Positions 38,401 through 47,724 of a stretch of DNA of 64,000 bases are shown piece after piece. Numbering within the stretch: the stretch's first letter is position 1; every line of letters starts with the position of its first letter. This DNA comes from Microcella sp. GTDB lineage: Bacteria; Actinomycetota; Actinomycetes; Actinomycetales; Microbacteriaceae. Location: assembly GCF_019739195.1 (NCBI RefSeq), contig NZ_JAHHDS010000003.1:744001-808000 (forward strand). Direction: 5' to 3'. The translations under genes and the position numbers were made by a program. The notes beneath the pieces were generated by a model that did no database searches, was not told the origin of the DNA, and saw only the letters and a program-made list of their open reading frames with translations.

Positions 38401-40772
38401 GCCGCCTCCTTCTGCTCTGCGCCGGAACCCGGCTCCATCATCCACGGCTGCCATCCGGCCGCCGTGCACCGCTCCCACTCTCCCGCGCTCTCGCCGGGTC
38501 GCACCAGAATCACCCATTGCCCGTGTACGAGGTCGTTCACGACATCGGCCTGCCGAACGATGCGCTCAATGCGCTCGCGCGGAGCATCCACCACCACCAG
38601 AAGGCGCACCGGCTCATGGTGCAATCCAGAGCGCGTGCCCACCGACTGCCACGGCAGCCCCAGACGCAGGTCACCCGAGGGGCCCGAGAGCACTCCAGCC
38701 CCGCCCACGAGGTTGTGCACGGTCTTGGTGCCGGCGCCGAAGACCTCGGGGTCGACCGACGAGTAGAAGTACTGGGCGTTGATCCAGTGCGCCACGACGA
38801 GCGGGGCGGTGAGGATCGTCTCGAGCGCGACGCCCTGCGGGTCGTGGTCGGGTTCGTACGAGTGCAAGAAGACGCGTCGGTGCAGGTCGGCTCCGGCCGA
38901 CAGCGAGCGAGGCCCGATGATGAGGGCCGCGTTGCGAGCCAGACCCCACTCCGGGTAGACCTGCGCCCAGTCGCGCGAGCGGCGCGCCACGGCGCGACTC
39001 GAACCGCTGCCCGCTCCGGGTAGCTCGACCGCCCGCTCCCGGGCGAGCTCGTCGCCTGCGCGCCGGGTGTCGGCGAGTAGCCGCTCGACCTCTGCCCGAC
39101 GGTCTTCCGGAACGCGCTCGAGGTCGGCAATCGTGACCACGTCGGTCGCCGTGTCGTGCTCGCCGGCGAGGAAGAGCGTGTCAGGCGGGATGCTGATGCC
39201 GCGCTCGGCGAGCCCAGTCCGCACGACGGGGGCGTTGAGTAGCGCCGCGGCGATACGTGCGTTCGGCGCCCCGCGGTGCCCGCCGCAGGCTCCGCAGTCG
39301 AGCGCCGTGCGAAACGCGTTGTTGGTCGTCGAGGTGCCGTGCCCGACGAAGACGACGATCGGGGCGAAGCCGTCGACCATGCCCATCGTGCGCATGATCA
39401 CCTCGGCGGTGTCGACCTGCGCCTCAGGCGTCAGCGCAGAGTCGATGTCGAACAGTGTCGACACGCCCGTGCGCGGGTCGTCGGGGCGCGAGGGCGCCAG
39501 AGTACGACCCGCGAGCACGCTGCGCGCGACGGCGCTCGGGCCGAGCACCCAGCCGCTCGCCTCAGCCCATCCCAGCGGAGCGCCGGCCAGCGCATCCGGA
39601 GACTTCAGGGCAGAGCGCAGCGCGCGCCCGACCGCGCCTCGGCCGACGAAGCGCCCGGCTGCGGGCCATGCCCCCGGTGCGGGCCGCTCGGCGATGAGGT
39701 GGCGCGGGGTCAGCAGCACCGGGCACGATGCCGAGGGCTCCAATGCGGCGAGGGGCTCGACGAGCGCCGCGATGCCGAAGAACCCGGCGAACCCCGTGGT
39801 GGCATACGGCCCCGTGCGCTCGAGGTGACGGCGCATGCCCTCGCTGCGGGGGTCGATGCAGAACACGAGGTGCGCTGCCGCGTCGAGCGTCGCACTGCCG
39901 GCAGTCGAGAGGCTATCGAGAACCTGCCGATGCGGGGCCGCTTCGAAGGCCTCCTGCCAGATCAGCACGCGGTCGACGTCGACCTTAGGTACGTCGCGCG
40001 GGGCGGCGAGGGGCTCGCCGAGCGCCCACACCAGACCGAGGCGCACGGCGAGCAGATCGACGACGCCGACGTCGCCCGACGTCATCGCTCGCCATCGCAC
40101 GTAGGCCGCGAATCCGGGCAGCTGCGCGAGTTCGGTACGCAAGCGGTCGAGCTGATCGTCATCGACGACCCCGAGGCGCTCGAGAACGTCGGCGAGCGCC
40201 GCGTCGGGCGAGTCAGGGAGGTCGGCGACTCTGCGGCGCTGGTGGCGAGACAGCGAGGGATCACGGCGGCTCACCTCACGCCAGGCGCGGTAGAAGCCGA
40301 GTCTCTCGACAGGAACGGGCCACGCCGCCGCCTCGGGCGCCAGAGCGGCGCGGCACCAGCGGGCGAGCCGCTCGTCGACCGCGCTCAGTGCATGTTCGGC
40401 CGACCGCTCGTGGCCAGGCTCGCGCGGCGCAGCCGCCAGGAAGCTCTCGACGAGGGCCGCGTCATCACCGTGTGCGACCGTGCTGCGTCGCCGGATGCTC
40501 GCCGCGAGCTCAGAGCGCGCGATGCGGCCCGATGCGAGGTGCGCGCGGAACTGCTGCTCGGTCAGAGCTCCGCGCGCACCGACCGCCGGCGCAGCGTGCG
40601 AGAGTGCTGCCGTGAAGCCATCGCCGAGCGACGGCAGCACGGGGTTCACGGCGATCGCAGCATCGAGCCCGTAATAGGCGGCGATGACGTTCGCGGCGAT
40701 CTCGGCGCGCGCGCGCACCCGGAGGGCGCGGGCTCCCGAGGCGGGGGTAGTGGCAGGGGCAGGGGCGATCAT
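38397..40772 (-). CDS. dabA: DabA: inorganic carbon transporter subunit (DUF2309)
   Basis: A 791-residue protein related to carbonic anhydrases. With DabB it is thought to take up CO2 one way, hydrating it to bicarbonate with energy from a cation gradient. The four zinc-site residues line up: Cys305 and Asp307 in FCIDPRSE, His478 in FVGHGTSTTN, and Cys493 in LDCGACGGH. Their spacing (2, 173 and 15 apart) equals that of the ligands I recall for the characterised DabA2. The start is the ATG at 40772 (MIAPAPATT), overlapping the dabB stop. The PII-like gene overlaps its end. Confidence 0.93.
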   Translation of the reverse strand: MIAPAPATTPASGARALRVRARAEIAANVIAAYYGLDAAIAVNPVLPSLGDGFTAALSHAAPAVGARGALTEQQFRAHLASGRIARSELAASIRRRSTVAHGDDAALVESFLAAAPREPGHERSAEHALSAVDERLARWCRAALAPEAAAWPVPVERLGFYRAWREVSRRDPSLSRHQRRRVADLPDSPDAALADVLERLGVVDDDQLDRLRTELAQLPGFAAYVRWRAMTSGDVGVVDLLAVRLGLVWALGEPLAAPRDVPKVDVDRVLIWQEAFEAAPHRQVLDSLSTAGSATLDAAAHLVFCIDPRSEGMRRHLERTGPYATTGFAGFFGIAALVEPLAALEPSASCPVLLTPRHLIAERPAPGAWPAAGRFVGRGAVGRALRSALKSPDALAGAPLGWAEASGWVLGPSAVARSVLAGRTLAPSRPDDPRTGVSTLFDIDSALTPEAQVDTAEVIMRTMGMVDGFAPIVVFVGHGTSTTNNAFRTALDCGACGGHRGAPNARIAAALLNAPVVRTGLAERGISIPPDTLFLAGEHDTATDVVTIADLERVPEDRRAEVERLLADTRRAGDELARERAVELPGAGSGSSRAVARRSRDWAQVYPEWGLARNAALIIGPRSLSAGADLHRRVFLHSYEPDHDPQGVALETILTAPLVVAHWINAQYFYSSVDPEVFGAGTKTVHNLVGGAGVLSGPSGDLRLGLPWQSVGTRSGLHHEPVRLLVVVDAPRERIERIVRQADVVNDLVHGQWVILVRPGESAGEWERCTAAGWQPWMMEPGSGAEQKEAA

Positions 40773-42106
40773 GCGCGGGCTCCGTTCGCGGTAGCGGTCG
40801 CAGGGGAGAACTCTGCGGTGGCTGCGTGCTCGCGCCGCAGATCGGGCGATCGGCTCGTGCGCGGTGCTCCCGTCGCGTGCCCGAGCGCGAGCAGCGCCAG
40901 GCCGACCGTGCCGTGCGGCGCCCAGCGCCGCACCATCGCGATGCCGCCCACGGCGAGCAGGCAGACAGCCCCGATCGCCACGACAGCCCCGCCTCCCGCA
41001 CTCGAGGCCGACCTGCCGATGAGCCCCGTGAGGGCCGAGGTGAGCAACACGAAGAGCACGGCGGCACCGGCGACCGCGAACGCTGCAAGCACAGCCTGCA
41101 CTGTGCCCGGCATCATCGCGGTGGCTTGGGCCCCCACGATGCCGAACGCCGCCGCCAGCACCACGAGCACGAGCAGCTCTGCCGCGCCTCGGCCTCCCGG
41201 ATACACCGCGAGAGCGGCAAGTGCGAGGGCGGCGACCGGCAGCAGCGCTCCGATGCCGGAGCGCGCGGAGCGCGACAACGAGCGCAGGGGCAGGGCGCGC
41301 GGCGCGCGGCGTTCGGTCGCCCTGCGGTCGATGCCGTCGTTCGACGAGAGGAAGAGGGCGCTCTTGTACAGGCCGTGCGCCACGAGGTGCAGCAGGGCCG
41401 CCGCGGTGAGGCCGAGGGCTGCGACGAGCAGCATGAAGCCCATCTGCGCCACCGTCGACATCACGAGCCGACCCTTGATGTCGGTGCGCATGAGGGCGGC
41501 GAGCACACCGACCACGACGGCGAGCCCACCGAGTACGGCCAGCACGGAAACCGCCAGCGCACTCGAGCCGACCACGGCGAACTGGGTGATGATGAGGATG
41601 CCGCCGCCGTTGACGATGCCTCCGTGCAGGGCGGCGCTGACGGGCGTCGGAGCGTGCAGCGAGTCGACGAGCCAGGAGTGCGCAGGCGGCAGGGCACAGC
41701 GCACCACCGCCGCCCCGACGAGCAGCAGGGCGGTCGCGTCGCCCTCTACGCCGGAGAGCATGAGAGCCACTGCGCCCCACAGCGCGGCATCGGAAACCAG
41801 CAACCAGGGGGTGGCCCGAGCCAGCGCGCGGGCTCCTCCCCCGAGCCCGAGAGCGGCGAGCGTCGCGGCGGTGGCGGCGCTCCAGGCGAGGGCGAGCATC
41901 CAGATCGGACCGGCGACGCTCACGAGCGCGGTCGCGACGAGCATTGCCCCGATCGCGACCGTCACACCGCGGCCGTGCCGATCGCCGCGCAGCGAGCGGT
42001 GCGCGTAGGGCAGCACGGCGGCGGCGATGCCGACCACGAGCACGAGCAACAGGATCGAGACCGCGTCGAGGCGCCAGAGGTCTGTGCCGAGGTCGAGAGC
42101 GGGCAT
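40769..42106 (-). CDS. dabB: DabB: NuoL-like membrane subunit of the inorganic carbon transporter
   Basis: A 445-residue protein with about 13 membrane segments, of the proton-pumping (complex I/Mrp antiporter) family. PPAHSWLVDSLHAPTPVSAALHGGIVNGGG (about 150-180) and MRTDIKGRLVMSTVAQMGFM (about 215) are the family core with the Lys and His proton-path residues. It is shorter than true NuoL and has no other complex I genes around it. The start is the ATG at 42106, with AGGAGG 6 nt upstream. First gene of dabB-dabA-PII; its promoter overlaps an inverted repeat. Confidence 0.92.
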   Translation of the reverse strand: MPALDLGTDLWRLDAVSILLLVLVVGIAAAVLPYAHRSLRGDRHGRGVTVAIGAMLVATALVSVAGPIWMLALAWSAATAATLAALGLGGGARALARATPWLLVSDAALWGAVALMLSGVEGDATALLLVGAAVVRCALPPAHSWLVDSLHAPTPVSAALHGGIVNGGGILIITQFAVVGSSALAVSVLAVLGGLAVVVGVLAALMRTDIKGRLVMSTVAQMGFMLLVAALGLTAAALLHLVAHGLYKSALFLSSNDGIDRRATERRAPRALPLRSLSRSARSGIGALLPVAALALAALAVYPGGRGAAELLVLVVLAAAFGIVGAQATAMMPGTVQAVLAAFAVAGAAVLFVLLTSALTGLIGRSASSAGGGAVVAIGAVCLLAVGGIAMVRRWAPHGTVGLALLALGHATGAPRTSRSPDLRREHAATAEFSPATATANGARA

Positions 42107-42127
42107 GAGCACCTCCTTTCGCGCATC

Positions 42128-42155
42128 ACAATACACGTCTTTCAAATCGTGTAAA
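42128..42155 (-). promoter_or_regulatory. dabB promoter with overlapping inverted repeat (candidate operator)
   Basis: On the minus strand a -35 TTTACA (42155-42150), a 16-nt spacer and a -10 TATTGT (42133-42128) precede dabB. The perfect 6-bp arms TACACG/CGTGTA (42132-42137 and 42148-42153) overlap both boxes. Something bound there would block RNA polymerase. The divergent winged-helix gene at 42212 is the obvious candidate, and it would also control itself. Confidence 0.55.
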
Positions 42156-42211
42156 GTGAATCGCACGAATCATGTCCGATGCACAAGGCCGTCGCGTCGT
42201 ACAGTGGCACC

Positions 42212-42490
42212 GTGGCCGAATGGACGTTCTTGACGAATCACTCGCACGTGCTCGTGTGCCTGTCAGAGAACCCCGACCTGCGCATGCGCGACATCGCCGA
42301 GCTCGTCGGCATCACCGAACGCGCCACGCAGCGCATCGTCGCCGAACTCATCTCGGGCGGATACCTCGAGAAAGAGCGCGACGGACGCCGCAACCGCTAT
42401 CGCGTCATCACGGGCGAGCCGCTACGGCACCCGCTCGAGCAGTCGCACACTGTGGGCGAACTGCTACAGGCGGTCGCCCAGCGATCCTGA
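42212..42490 (+). CDS. Small winged-helix regulator (MarR/ArsR-like), divergent from dab
   Basis: A 92-residue protein read from the GTG at 42212 (VAEWTFLTNHSHVLVCL); an ATG at 42179 would add 11 residues. The winged helix spans nearly all of it: MRDIAELVGITERATQRIVAELISGGYLEKERDGRRNRY. There is no ligand domain, so it may bind DNA as a dimer and sense a signal through few residues. It is divergent from dabB, with an inverted repeat between them, and is the likely local regulator of inorganic carbon uptake. Confidence 0.8.
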   Translation: MAEWTFLTNHSHVLVCLSENPDLRMRDIAELVGITERATQRIVAELISGGYLEKERDGRRNRYRVITGEPLRHPLEQSHTVGELLQAVAQRS

Positions 42491-42499
42491 CCCCGCCGA

Positions 42500-43852
42500 T
42501 CAGGCGAGCTCGTTGCCCTCGAGCAGCTCGGTCACGAGGGCTGCGATGGCACTGCGCTCGCTGCGGGTCAGGGTGATGTGCCCGAACAGGGCGTGTCCCT
42601 TGAGCGTCTCGATGACGCTCGCGACACCGTCGTGCCGGCCGACCCGCAGGTTGTCGCGCTGAGCGACGTCATGCGTGAGCACGACCTTCGAGTTCTGGCC
42701 AATGCGGCTGAGCACCGTGAGCAGCACGTTGCGCTCGAGCGACTGTGCCTCGTCGACGATCACGAAGGCGTCGTGCAAAGAGCGCCCGCGAATGTGAGTG
42801 AGCGGCAGCACCTCGAGCAGCCCGCGATCGATCACCTCGTCGAGCACGTTCTGCGAGACCACCGAGCCCAGAGTGTCGAACGTCGCTTGCGCCCAGGGGT
42901 TCATCTTCTCGCTCGCGTCACCCGGCAGGTAGCCGAGCTCTTGACCGCCCACAGCGTAGAGCGGCCGGAAGACCATGATTTTGCGCTGCTGCTGACGCTC
43001 GAGCACCGCCTCGAGGCCCGCGCACAGGGCGAGGGCCGACTTGCCCGTGCCGGCGCGGCCGCCGAGCGAGACAATGCCAACCTGAGGGTCCATGAGCAGG
43101 TCGATGGCGAGGCGCTGCTCGGCAGAACGGCCGTGCAGGCCGAAGACATCGCGGTCGCCCCGCACGAGCGCGATCTCGCCCGCGGTCGCGACACGGCCGA
43201 GAGCCGAACCGCGATCGCTCTGGATGACGAGCGAGGTGTTGATGGGCAGCGACTCGACCTCGGGCGTCGCGAGCACTTCGCGGTCGTAGAGCTGGGCCAT
43301 CTGGTCACTCGAGAGCGAGACCTCGGCCATGCCCGTCCAGCCGCTGTCGACCGCGAGTTCGGCGCGGTACTCCTCAGCTGCGAGGCCGACCGACGAGGCC
43401 TTGACCCGCAGCGGCAGGTCTTTCGAGACGACCGTGACGTCGAGACCATCATTGGCGAGGTTCATGGCCACGGCGAGAATGCGCGAGTCGTTGTCACCCA
43501 ACTGCAGACCGCTCGGCAGCACCGACTGGCTCGAGTGGTTCAGCTCGACGCGCAGCGACCCGCCCGTCTCGCCGACGGCGATCGGAAAGTCGAGGCGCTC
43601 GTGCTGCACGCGCAGCTCATCGAGGTTGCGCAGCGCCTGGCGGGCGAAGTAGCCGATCTCGGGGTCGTTGCGCTTCGCTTCGAGCTCGGTGATCACGACG
43701 ACCGGCAGCACGACGGCATGCTCGGCGAACCGGAAGAGCGCTTTCGGGTCGCTCAGCAGCACCGACGTATCGAGCACATAGGTGCGCTGCCCCACCTCCT
43801 TGCGGCCGGTCGACGTCGACGGGTTCTGAAGGGAGGTTTTCGCAGCAGCCAC
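42500..43852 (-). CDS. phoH2: PhoH2: PIN-domain and PhoH-ATPase fusion
   Basis: A 450-residue protein: an N-terminal PIN nuclease domain (about 23-150: [43 protein letters not shown]) with the acidic residues in place, then a PhoH/RecA-like ATPase (about 235-440: Walker [14 protein letters not shown], Walker [12 protein letters not shown]). PhoH2 proteins are sequence-specific RNA helicase-ribonucleases, in mycobacteria paired with an upstream antitoxin PhoAT. No clear PhoA-like ORF is seen in the 185-bp gap upstream. The start is the GTG at 43852 with GGAG upstream. Confidence 0.92.
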   Translation of the reverse strand: MAAAKTSLQNPSTSTGRKEVGQRTYVLDTSVLLSDPKALFRFAEHAVVLPVVVITELEAKRNDPEIGYFARQALRNLDELRVQHERLDFPIAVGETGGSLRVELNHSSQSVLPSGLQLGDNDSRILAVAMNLANDGLDVTVVSKDLPLRVKASSVGLAAEEYRAELAVDSGWTGMAEVSLSSDQMAQLYDREVLATPEVESLPINTSLVIQSDRGSALGRVATAGEIALVRGDRDVFGLHGRSAEQRLAIDLLMDPQVGIVSLGGRAGTGKSALALCAGLEAVLERQQQRKIMVFRPLYAVGGQELGYLPGDASEKMNPWAQATFDTLGSVVSQNVLDEVIDRGLLEVLPLTHIRGRSLHDAFVIVDEAQSLERNVLLTVLSRIGQNSKVVLTHDVAQRDNLRVGRHDGVASVIETLKGHALFGHITLTRSERSAIAALVTELLEGNELA

Positions 43853-44037
43853 CGGTGCTCCATCCCCGGGGACGCGGGCGACCCCGGACCTGTTGTGTGC
43901 GGTGCGGCCGGCAGTCGCGAGGACGCTCTTTCCGGCCGTCCCGATCGGGCGCGATGCCCGATATCTCAGACGCTAGGCCTGTGCGGGCGCCACGTCGCCG
44001 CGACACGCCCACGGCCACCGAGCCGTAACGTGCGCGG

Positions 44038-45159
44038 TCAGCCCCGGGCGAGCGGTTGAAACTCGGCGAACGCCGCGCGCAGCATGTCGAAGGTCTCGTC
44101 GGTCGTCGAGACGTGGGCCGAGAGCCGCACGCGACCGTCACGCACGGTCGCCGAGACCCCGTGGTTGTGCAGGGCGGCGGCGAGGGCGCTGACCGCCTCG
44201 GGGTGCGGCGCGAGCGTGACGATGCCTGCCCGTTCGACATCGCCGCGCGGCGACACGACCTCGATGGCCGCGTCGTCGGCGATCTGCATCAGCTGCGCGG
44301 TGCGCTCGATCACGACCGATCGGATGGCGGGCACGCCAGCACGCAGCACGGCCTCGACCGCACCGGCCAGTCGAGCCTGCGCGCCGGCATCGGCGTACCC
44401 CACCCTGAACGCGCTCGCATCGGCGGCGGGCTGCAGCACCTCGTGCACCACCCCCTCACCCGCGTGCGCGGTCCAGCCCGACCAGACGGGCGTGAGCTGT
44501 TCGAGCGCCCGATCGCTCAGCGCCAGAAACCCGGTGCCCTGACCGGCTCGTAGCCACTTCTGGCCGCCCGAGGCGATGACGTCTGCGAGCTCCCACGGAG
44601 CATCCACGATGCCCGCTCCCTGAATGGCGTCGACAATCAACAGACGGTCGCCAATGACCTGCCGAATGCCCTCGAGGTCGACGAGGTGGCCCGTGCGATA
44701 GTCGACGAGGCTCACGACCACGGCCACGACCGATGAGGCAAGCTGGTCGCGCACGACGCCCGGCGTCACCCGTTCGTGCTCGGGCGTGATCGTGTGGGGC
44801 ACGAGCACGCCGAGGGCCTCGGCCGCGCGAGTCATGGCGTAGCCGACGGCCGGAAACTCGCCCGATGACGCCGCGACTCCCCCCGTGAGCCCGAACATGA
44901 CGTGCATGAGCGCCTGGCTCGTGCTGGGTTGGAAGACGATCTGGTCGGGGCGCTTGCGCACGAGGGCGGCGGCCGCCTCGCGCACCCGCGCATCCTGTTC
45001 GTCGATTGCGGCGAACGAGCCGAAGCGGGCACGAGTCATGAGGTCGACCATGGCTCGCGATTCGGCGGCTGCAGCGTCGCCGATCGGCGCGAGCCGGGCG
45101 AAGTCGAGGTAGCCGGGGTCGTCAGAGAACCCCGATGCGTAGTCGTCGATCTCACTCAT
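44038..45159 (-). CDS. Class V aminotransferase family PLP enzyme
   Basis: A 373-residue fold-type I PLP enzyme. The PLP-binding Lys is in ASGGQKWLRAGQGTGFLALSD (about 205), and VDAIQGAG (about 179) holds the Asp that pairs with the pyridine nitrogen. These fit the cysteine desulfurase/isopenicillin epimerase branch. No active-site Cys loop of a desulfurase is visible, so a lyase or epimerase reaction is more likely. It follows uppS by 8 bp. Substrate unknown. Confidence 0.82.
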   Translation of the reverse strand: MSEIDDYASGFSDDPGYLDFARLAPIGDAAAAESRAMVDLMTRARFGSFAAIDEQDARVREAAAALVRKRPDQIVFQPSTSQALMHVMFGLTGGVAASSGEFPAVGYAMTRAAEALGVLVPHTITPEHERVTPGVVRDQLASSVVAVVVSLVDYRTGHLVDLEGIRQVIGDRLLIVDAIQGAGIVDAPWELADVIASGGQKWLRAGQGTGFLALSDRALEQLTPVWSGWTAHAGEGVVHEVLQPAADASAFRVGYADAGAQARLAGAVEAVLRAGVPAIRSVVIERTAQLMQIADDAAIEVVSPRGDVERAGIVTLAPHPEAVSALAAALHNHGVSATVRDGRVRLSAHVSTTDETFDMLRAAFAEFQPLARG

Positions 45160-45167
45160 CGCAGCAC

Positions 45168-45950
45168 CTACTGCCCGAACCGGCGCTGCCGACGCGAGAA
45201 GTCGCGCAGCGCGCGCAAGAAGTCGACCTCGCGCAGATCGGGGCCGAGCGCCTCGACGAAGTAGAACTCGCTGTGCGCGCTCTGCCAGAGCATGAAGTCG
45301 CTCAGCCGCTGCTCGCCCGAGGTGCGAATGACGAGGTCGGGGTCGGGCTGCCCGCCCGTGTAGAGGTGCTCGGCGATCTTCTCGGGGGTGACAAGCTCAG
45401 CGAGCTCGTCGAGGGTGCCGCCGCTCTCGGCGTGATGATGCACGATCGCGCGCACGGCGTCGGCGATCTCGCGCCGACCGCCGTACCCCACGGCGAGATT
45501 GATGTGCAGGCCCGTCTTGCCAGCGCCGCGCTGCTCGGCGGCGTCGAGCTCGTCGAGGAGGTCGCGCGGCAAGCCGTCGCGGCTACCCACGTGCTGCACC
45601 CGCCACTGGTCGATCGACGAAAGATCAGAAGCGAGCACGCCGATAATGCGCATGAGGCCCGTGAGCTCGGTCGAGTCGCGGCCTGCGAGGTTGTCGGTCG
45701 AGAGCAAGTACAAAGTCACGACGCCGATGCCCGCCTGGTCGCACCACGAGAGGAACTCGCGCATCTTGTCAGCACCGGCCCGGTACCCGTGGTCGGTCGT
45801 GCCGCCGTACTGGCGGGCCCACCGACGGTTGCCGTCGATGATCATGGCGACGTGCCGAGGGTGCGTGGCGTCGGCGAGCTGACGACGCAGCCGCCGCATG
45901 TACAGCTGATAGAGCAGGCCACGACCCCGCACAGTTCTCGACGATCGCAC
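45168..45950 (-). CDS. uppS: Isoprenyl transferase (cis-polyprenyl diphosphate synthase)
   Basis: A 260-residue enzyme that extends allylic diphosphates with IPP in cis, making the lipid carrier for cell wall synthesis. HVAMIIDGNRRWAR (about 33-46) has the catalytic Asp; RTSGEQRLSDFMLWQSAHSEFYF (about 202-224) is the diphosphate-binding motif. The start is a GTG at 45950 with a basic leader. It is divergent from the yqfA gene, an arrangement common in actinobacteria. Confidence 0.94.
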   Translation of the reverse strand: MRSSRTVRGRGLLYQLYMRRLRRQLADATHPRHVAMIIDGNRRWARQYGGTTDHGYRAGADKMREFLSWCDQAGIGVVTLYLLSTDNLAGRDSTELTGLMRIIGVLASDLSSIDQWRVQHVGSRDGLPRDLLDELDAAEQRGAGKTGLHINLAVGYGGRREIADAVRAIVHHHAESGGTLDELAELVTPEKIAEHLYTGGQPDPDLVIRTSGEQRLSDFMLWQSAHSEFYFVEALGPDLREVDFLRALRDFSRRQRRFGQ

Positions 45951-46023
45951 AGGCCCAGGGTAGTCGGCCCCGCCCGAGTTGTGCCCTGCCTCTCACGCCG
46001 TGGCCGAGCCGATGTGGCTCCCG

Positions 46024-46029
46024 TATCAT
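46024..46029 (+). promoter_or_regulatory. Likely -10 box of the yqfA gene (leaderless)
   Basis: TATCAT ends 6 nt before the ATG at 46036, the spacing of a leaderless promoter as at 924-929. Confidence 0.4.
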
Positions 46030-46035
46030 CGGGCC

Positions 46036-46788
46036 ATGACCTCTGCCCCCCGCCGCGAGAACGACCCGGCTGCTGTCGACGAGGAGGAGGGCACGGATAT
46101 TCCGAACATTCCCCTGCTCGACGAGTCAATCGAGTACCACGACCTCGACCAGAAGCCCACGTGGCGCGGGTGGATTCACGCCGGCACTTTTCCCCTCGCG
46201 ATCGTGCTGGGGCTCGTGCTGATCGCGGTCGGCGATAGCGCAGCCGCGCGGTGGTCAAGCGCTGTCTTCGTCTTCTCATCGCTGCTGCTGTTCGGCATCT
46301 CGGCGACCTACCACCGATTCAACTGGCCCGACCGCACGCGCGTGCTGCTCAAGCGCCTCGACCACGCCAACATCTTCTTGCTCATCGCCGGCACTTACAC
46401 ACCCCTGTCGATCATGGCGCTGCCGCCCGAGAAGGGTTACTTGCTGCTCGTGCTCGTGTGGGCGGGTGCTCTCATCGGCATCGGGTTTCGCGTGTTCTGG
46501 ATCTCGGCGCCGCGCTGGGCGTACGTGCCGCTCTACGTCATGCTCGGCTGGGCCGCCGTTCTCTATCTCGGCGACCTCTTCGCGGCAAACGTCGCCATGA
46601 TGGTGCTTGTCATCGTCGGCGGGCTCGCCTACACGGCGGGCGCGATCGTCTACGCGATGAAGAAGCCCAACCCCCGACCGGGCGTGTTCGGCTTCCACGA
46701 GATCTTCCACACGCTCACGGTCATCGCGTTTCTCTGCCACTGGACCGCGGTGCTACTGGTCGCGATCGACCCGCCGTTCGGCGGCTAG
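46036..46788 (+). CDS. Hemolysin III family (YqfA/PAQR-like) membrane protein
   Basis: A 250-residue protein with an acidic N-terminal tail and seven membrane segments. The conserved residues are present: ISATYHRFNWPD (about 97), YTPLSIM, VFWISAPRW and, near the end, HEIFHTLTVIAFLCHW (about 219-234) with the His residues of the possible metal site. YqfA proteins affect membrane lipid balance in E. coli; hemolysis is a historic label. The gene is divergent from uppS, and its last 36 bp overlap the end of the convergent gene at 46753. Confidence 0.9.
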   Translation: MTSAPRRENDPAAVDEEEGTDIPNIPLLDESIEYHDLDQKPTWRGWIHAGTFPLAIVLGLVLIAVGDSAAARWSSAVFVFSSLLLFGISATYHRFNWPDRTRVLLKRLDHANIFLLIAGTYTPLSIMALPPEKGYLLLVLVWAGALIGIGFRVFWISAPRWAYVPLYVMLGWAAVLYLGDLFAANVAMMVLVIVGGLAYTAGAIVYAMKKPNPRPGVFGFHEIFHTLTVIAFLCHWTAVLLVAIDPPFGG

Positions 46789-47115
46789 CGCTGCCGGGTC
46801 GGGCTCGGCGGGGCCGCCTTCGGCCACCATCTGCTTCTCGTCGATGAGCTGTTCGGCCATCAGCTGCTCGGCCTCCATGCGCTCGCGAATCTCGCCGCGG
46901 TATCGCACGCGTCGGATGCGGCGAGACATGTCGACCATGAGAAAGATTGCGGCGATCGCGACGAGGGCGATCGCTACGAAACCTGCGACGCCGGGTGTCA
47001 CCGTGTCGGGGTCGAAGCCCGGCGGGGTGCCGGGCTCATCGATCGGGTTGGGGCCGATGCCCATCGGTGCCAGCAACGAGGCCAGGCCGAAAACGATCAC
47101 GCGGATGCTCCTCAC
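46753..47115 (-). CDS. Small membrane protein, hypothetical
   Basis: A 120-residue protein starting at GTG 47115. A signal-like segment (about 3-18), a Pro/Gly-rich linker (GPNPIDEPGTPPGFDPDT), one strong membrane segment (about 43-63), then a charged helical tail (MSRRIRRVRYRGEIRERMEAEQ...). Such small two-segment proteins are common next to yqfA in this group, but I know no function. It overlaps the yqfA 3' end by 36 bp on the opposite strand. Confidence 0.65.
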   Translation of the reverse strand: MRSIRVIVFGLASLLAPMGIGPNPIDEPGTPPGFDPDTVTPGVAGFVAIALVAIAAIFLMVDMSRRIRRVRYRGEIRERMEAEQLMAEQLIDEKQMVAEGGPAEPDPAALAAERRVDRDQ

Positions 47116-47211
47116 GAGGGTGGCGCTCAGCCGCGGTCAAGCCAACCCTGACCTGCGCGCTCTACGCTGTGATCACAGGGTACCGAGTCAGGCTGAAGGG
47201 GTGACTGCACG

Positions 47212-47658
47212 ATGAGTGCGACACAGAGCGAGGCTCAGCTGACCGAGCACACGCACACCGCGCAGCGGCAGAGCCTCGACGAGCGCTACGGGCGCACTCC
47301 CGGCGCCGAGCGTCGCACGCGCACCCTGATGATCGTCGCCGGCGTGATCTTCTCGATCGTGTTCACGGCCTGGGTCGTGTGGGGCGGCCTCTCGGGCACC
47401 AACGCCACGATCGAAACCCGAGAGCTGGGGTACTCAGCAGTGACCGACACCTCCATCGATGTGCGGTGGGAGGTCTCGGCCGCTCCTGGCGAGAGCGTGA
47501 CCTGCGCGATCCAGGCGCTCAACGAGAGCTTCGGCATCGTCGGCTGGCGCATCGTCGACCTCGGCGCCTCTGACGAGCGCACGCGCGTCTTTATCGAGAC
47601 CATCCGCACAGCGGAACCCCCCGTCACCGCTTTGCCGTATCGGTGCTGGCTCGCGTAA
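47212..47658 (+). CDS. DUF4307 family protein
   Basis: A 148-residue protein with a polar N-terminus containing SLDERYGRTPG (about 22-32), the DUF4307 hallmark. One membrane segment (about 42-63) and a beta-rich extracytoplasmic domain with two Cys (VTCAIQAL, YRCWLA) that may form a disulfide follow. Role unknown. It directly precedes the greA leader. Confidence 0.85.
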   Translation: MSATQSEAQLTEHTHTAQRQSLDERYGRTPGAERRTRTLMIVAGVIFSIVFTAWVVWGGLSGTNATIETRELGYSAVTDTSIDVRWEVSAAPGESVTCAIQALNESFGIVGWRIVDLGASDERTRVFIETIRTAEPPVTALPYRCWLA

Positions 47659-47661
47659 ACT
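47632..47661 (+). promoter_or_regulatory. Likely greA promoter
   Basis: -35 TTGCCG (47632-47637), 18-nt spacer, -10 TAAACT (47656-47661). It overlaps the end of the DUF4307 gene and would start the transcript near 47667, ahead of a strong hairpin. Confidence 0.5.
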
Positions 47662-47676
47662 CGCCGGAATCGAAAG

Positions 47677-47704
47677 ACGGAACCGGCCCGCGGGCCGGTT
47701 CCGT
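47677..47704 (+). promoter_or_regulatory. GC-rich hairpin in the greA leader
   Basis: A perfect 14-bp self-complementary stem (47677-47690 with 47691-47704) lies between the predicted greA start of transcription and the GreA ribosome site (AGGAGG 47711-47716). With no loop bases of its own, the central bases must open. The run after it is TGTGTC, not a T-run. It could be an inefficient terminator of the DUF4307 transcript or an attenuator for greA. Confidence 0.5.
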
Positions 47705-47724
47705 TGTGTCAGGAGGCATGTTCC

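Noticed and set aside
47677-47704. Hairpin as a classic rho-independent terminator of the DUF4307 gene
   Set aside because: No T-run follows, and the -10 box of greA lies upstream of it, so a leader element fits better. A terminator role is not excluded.
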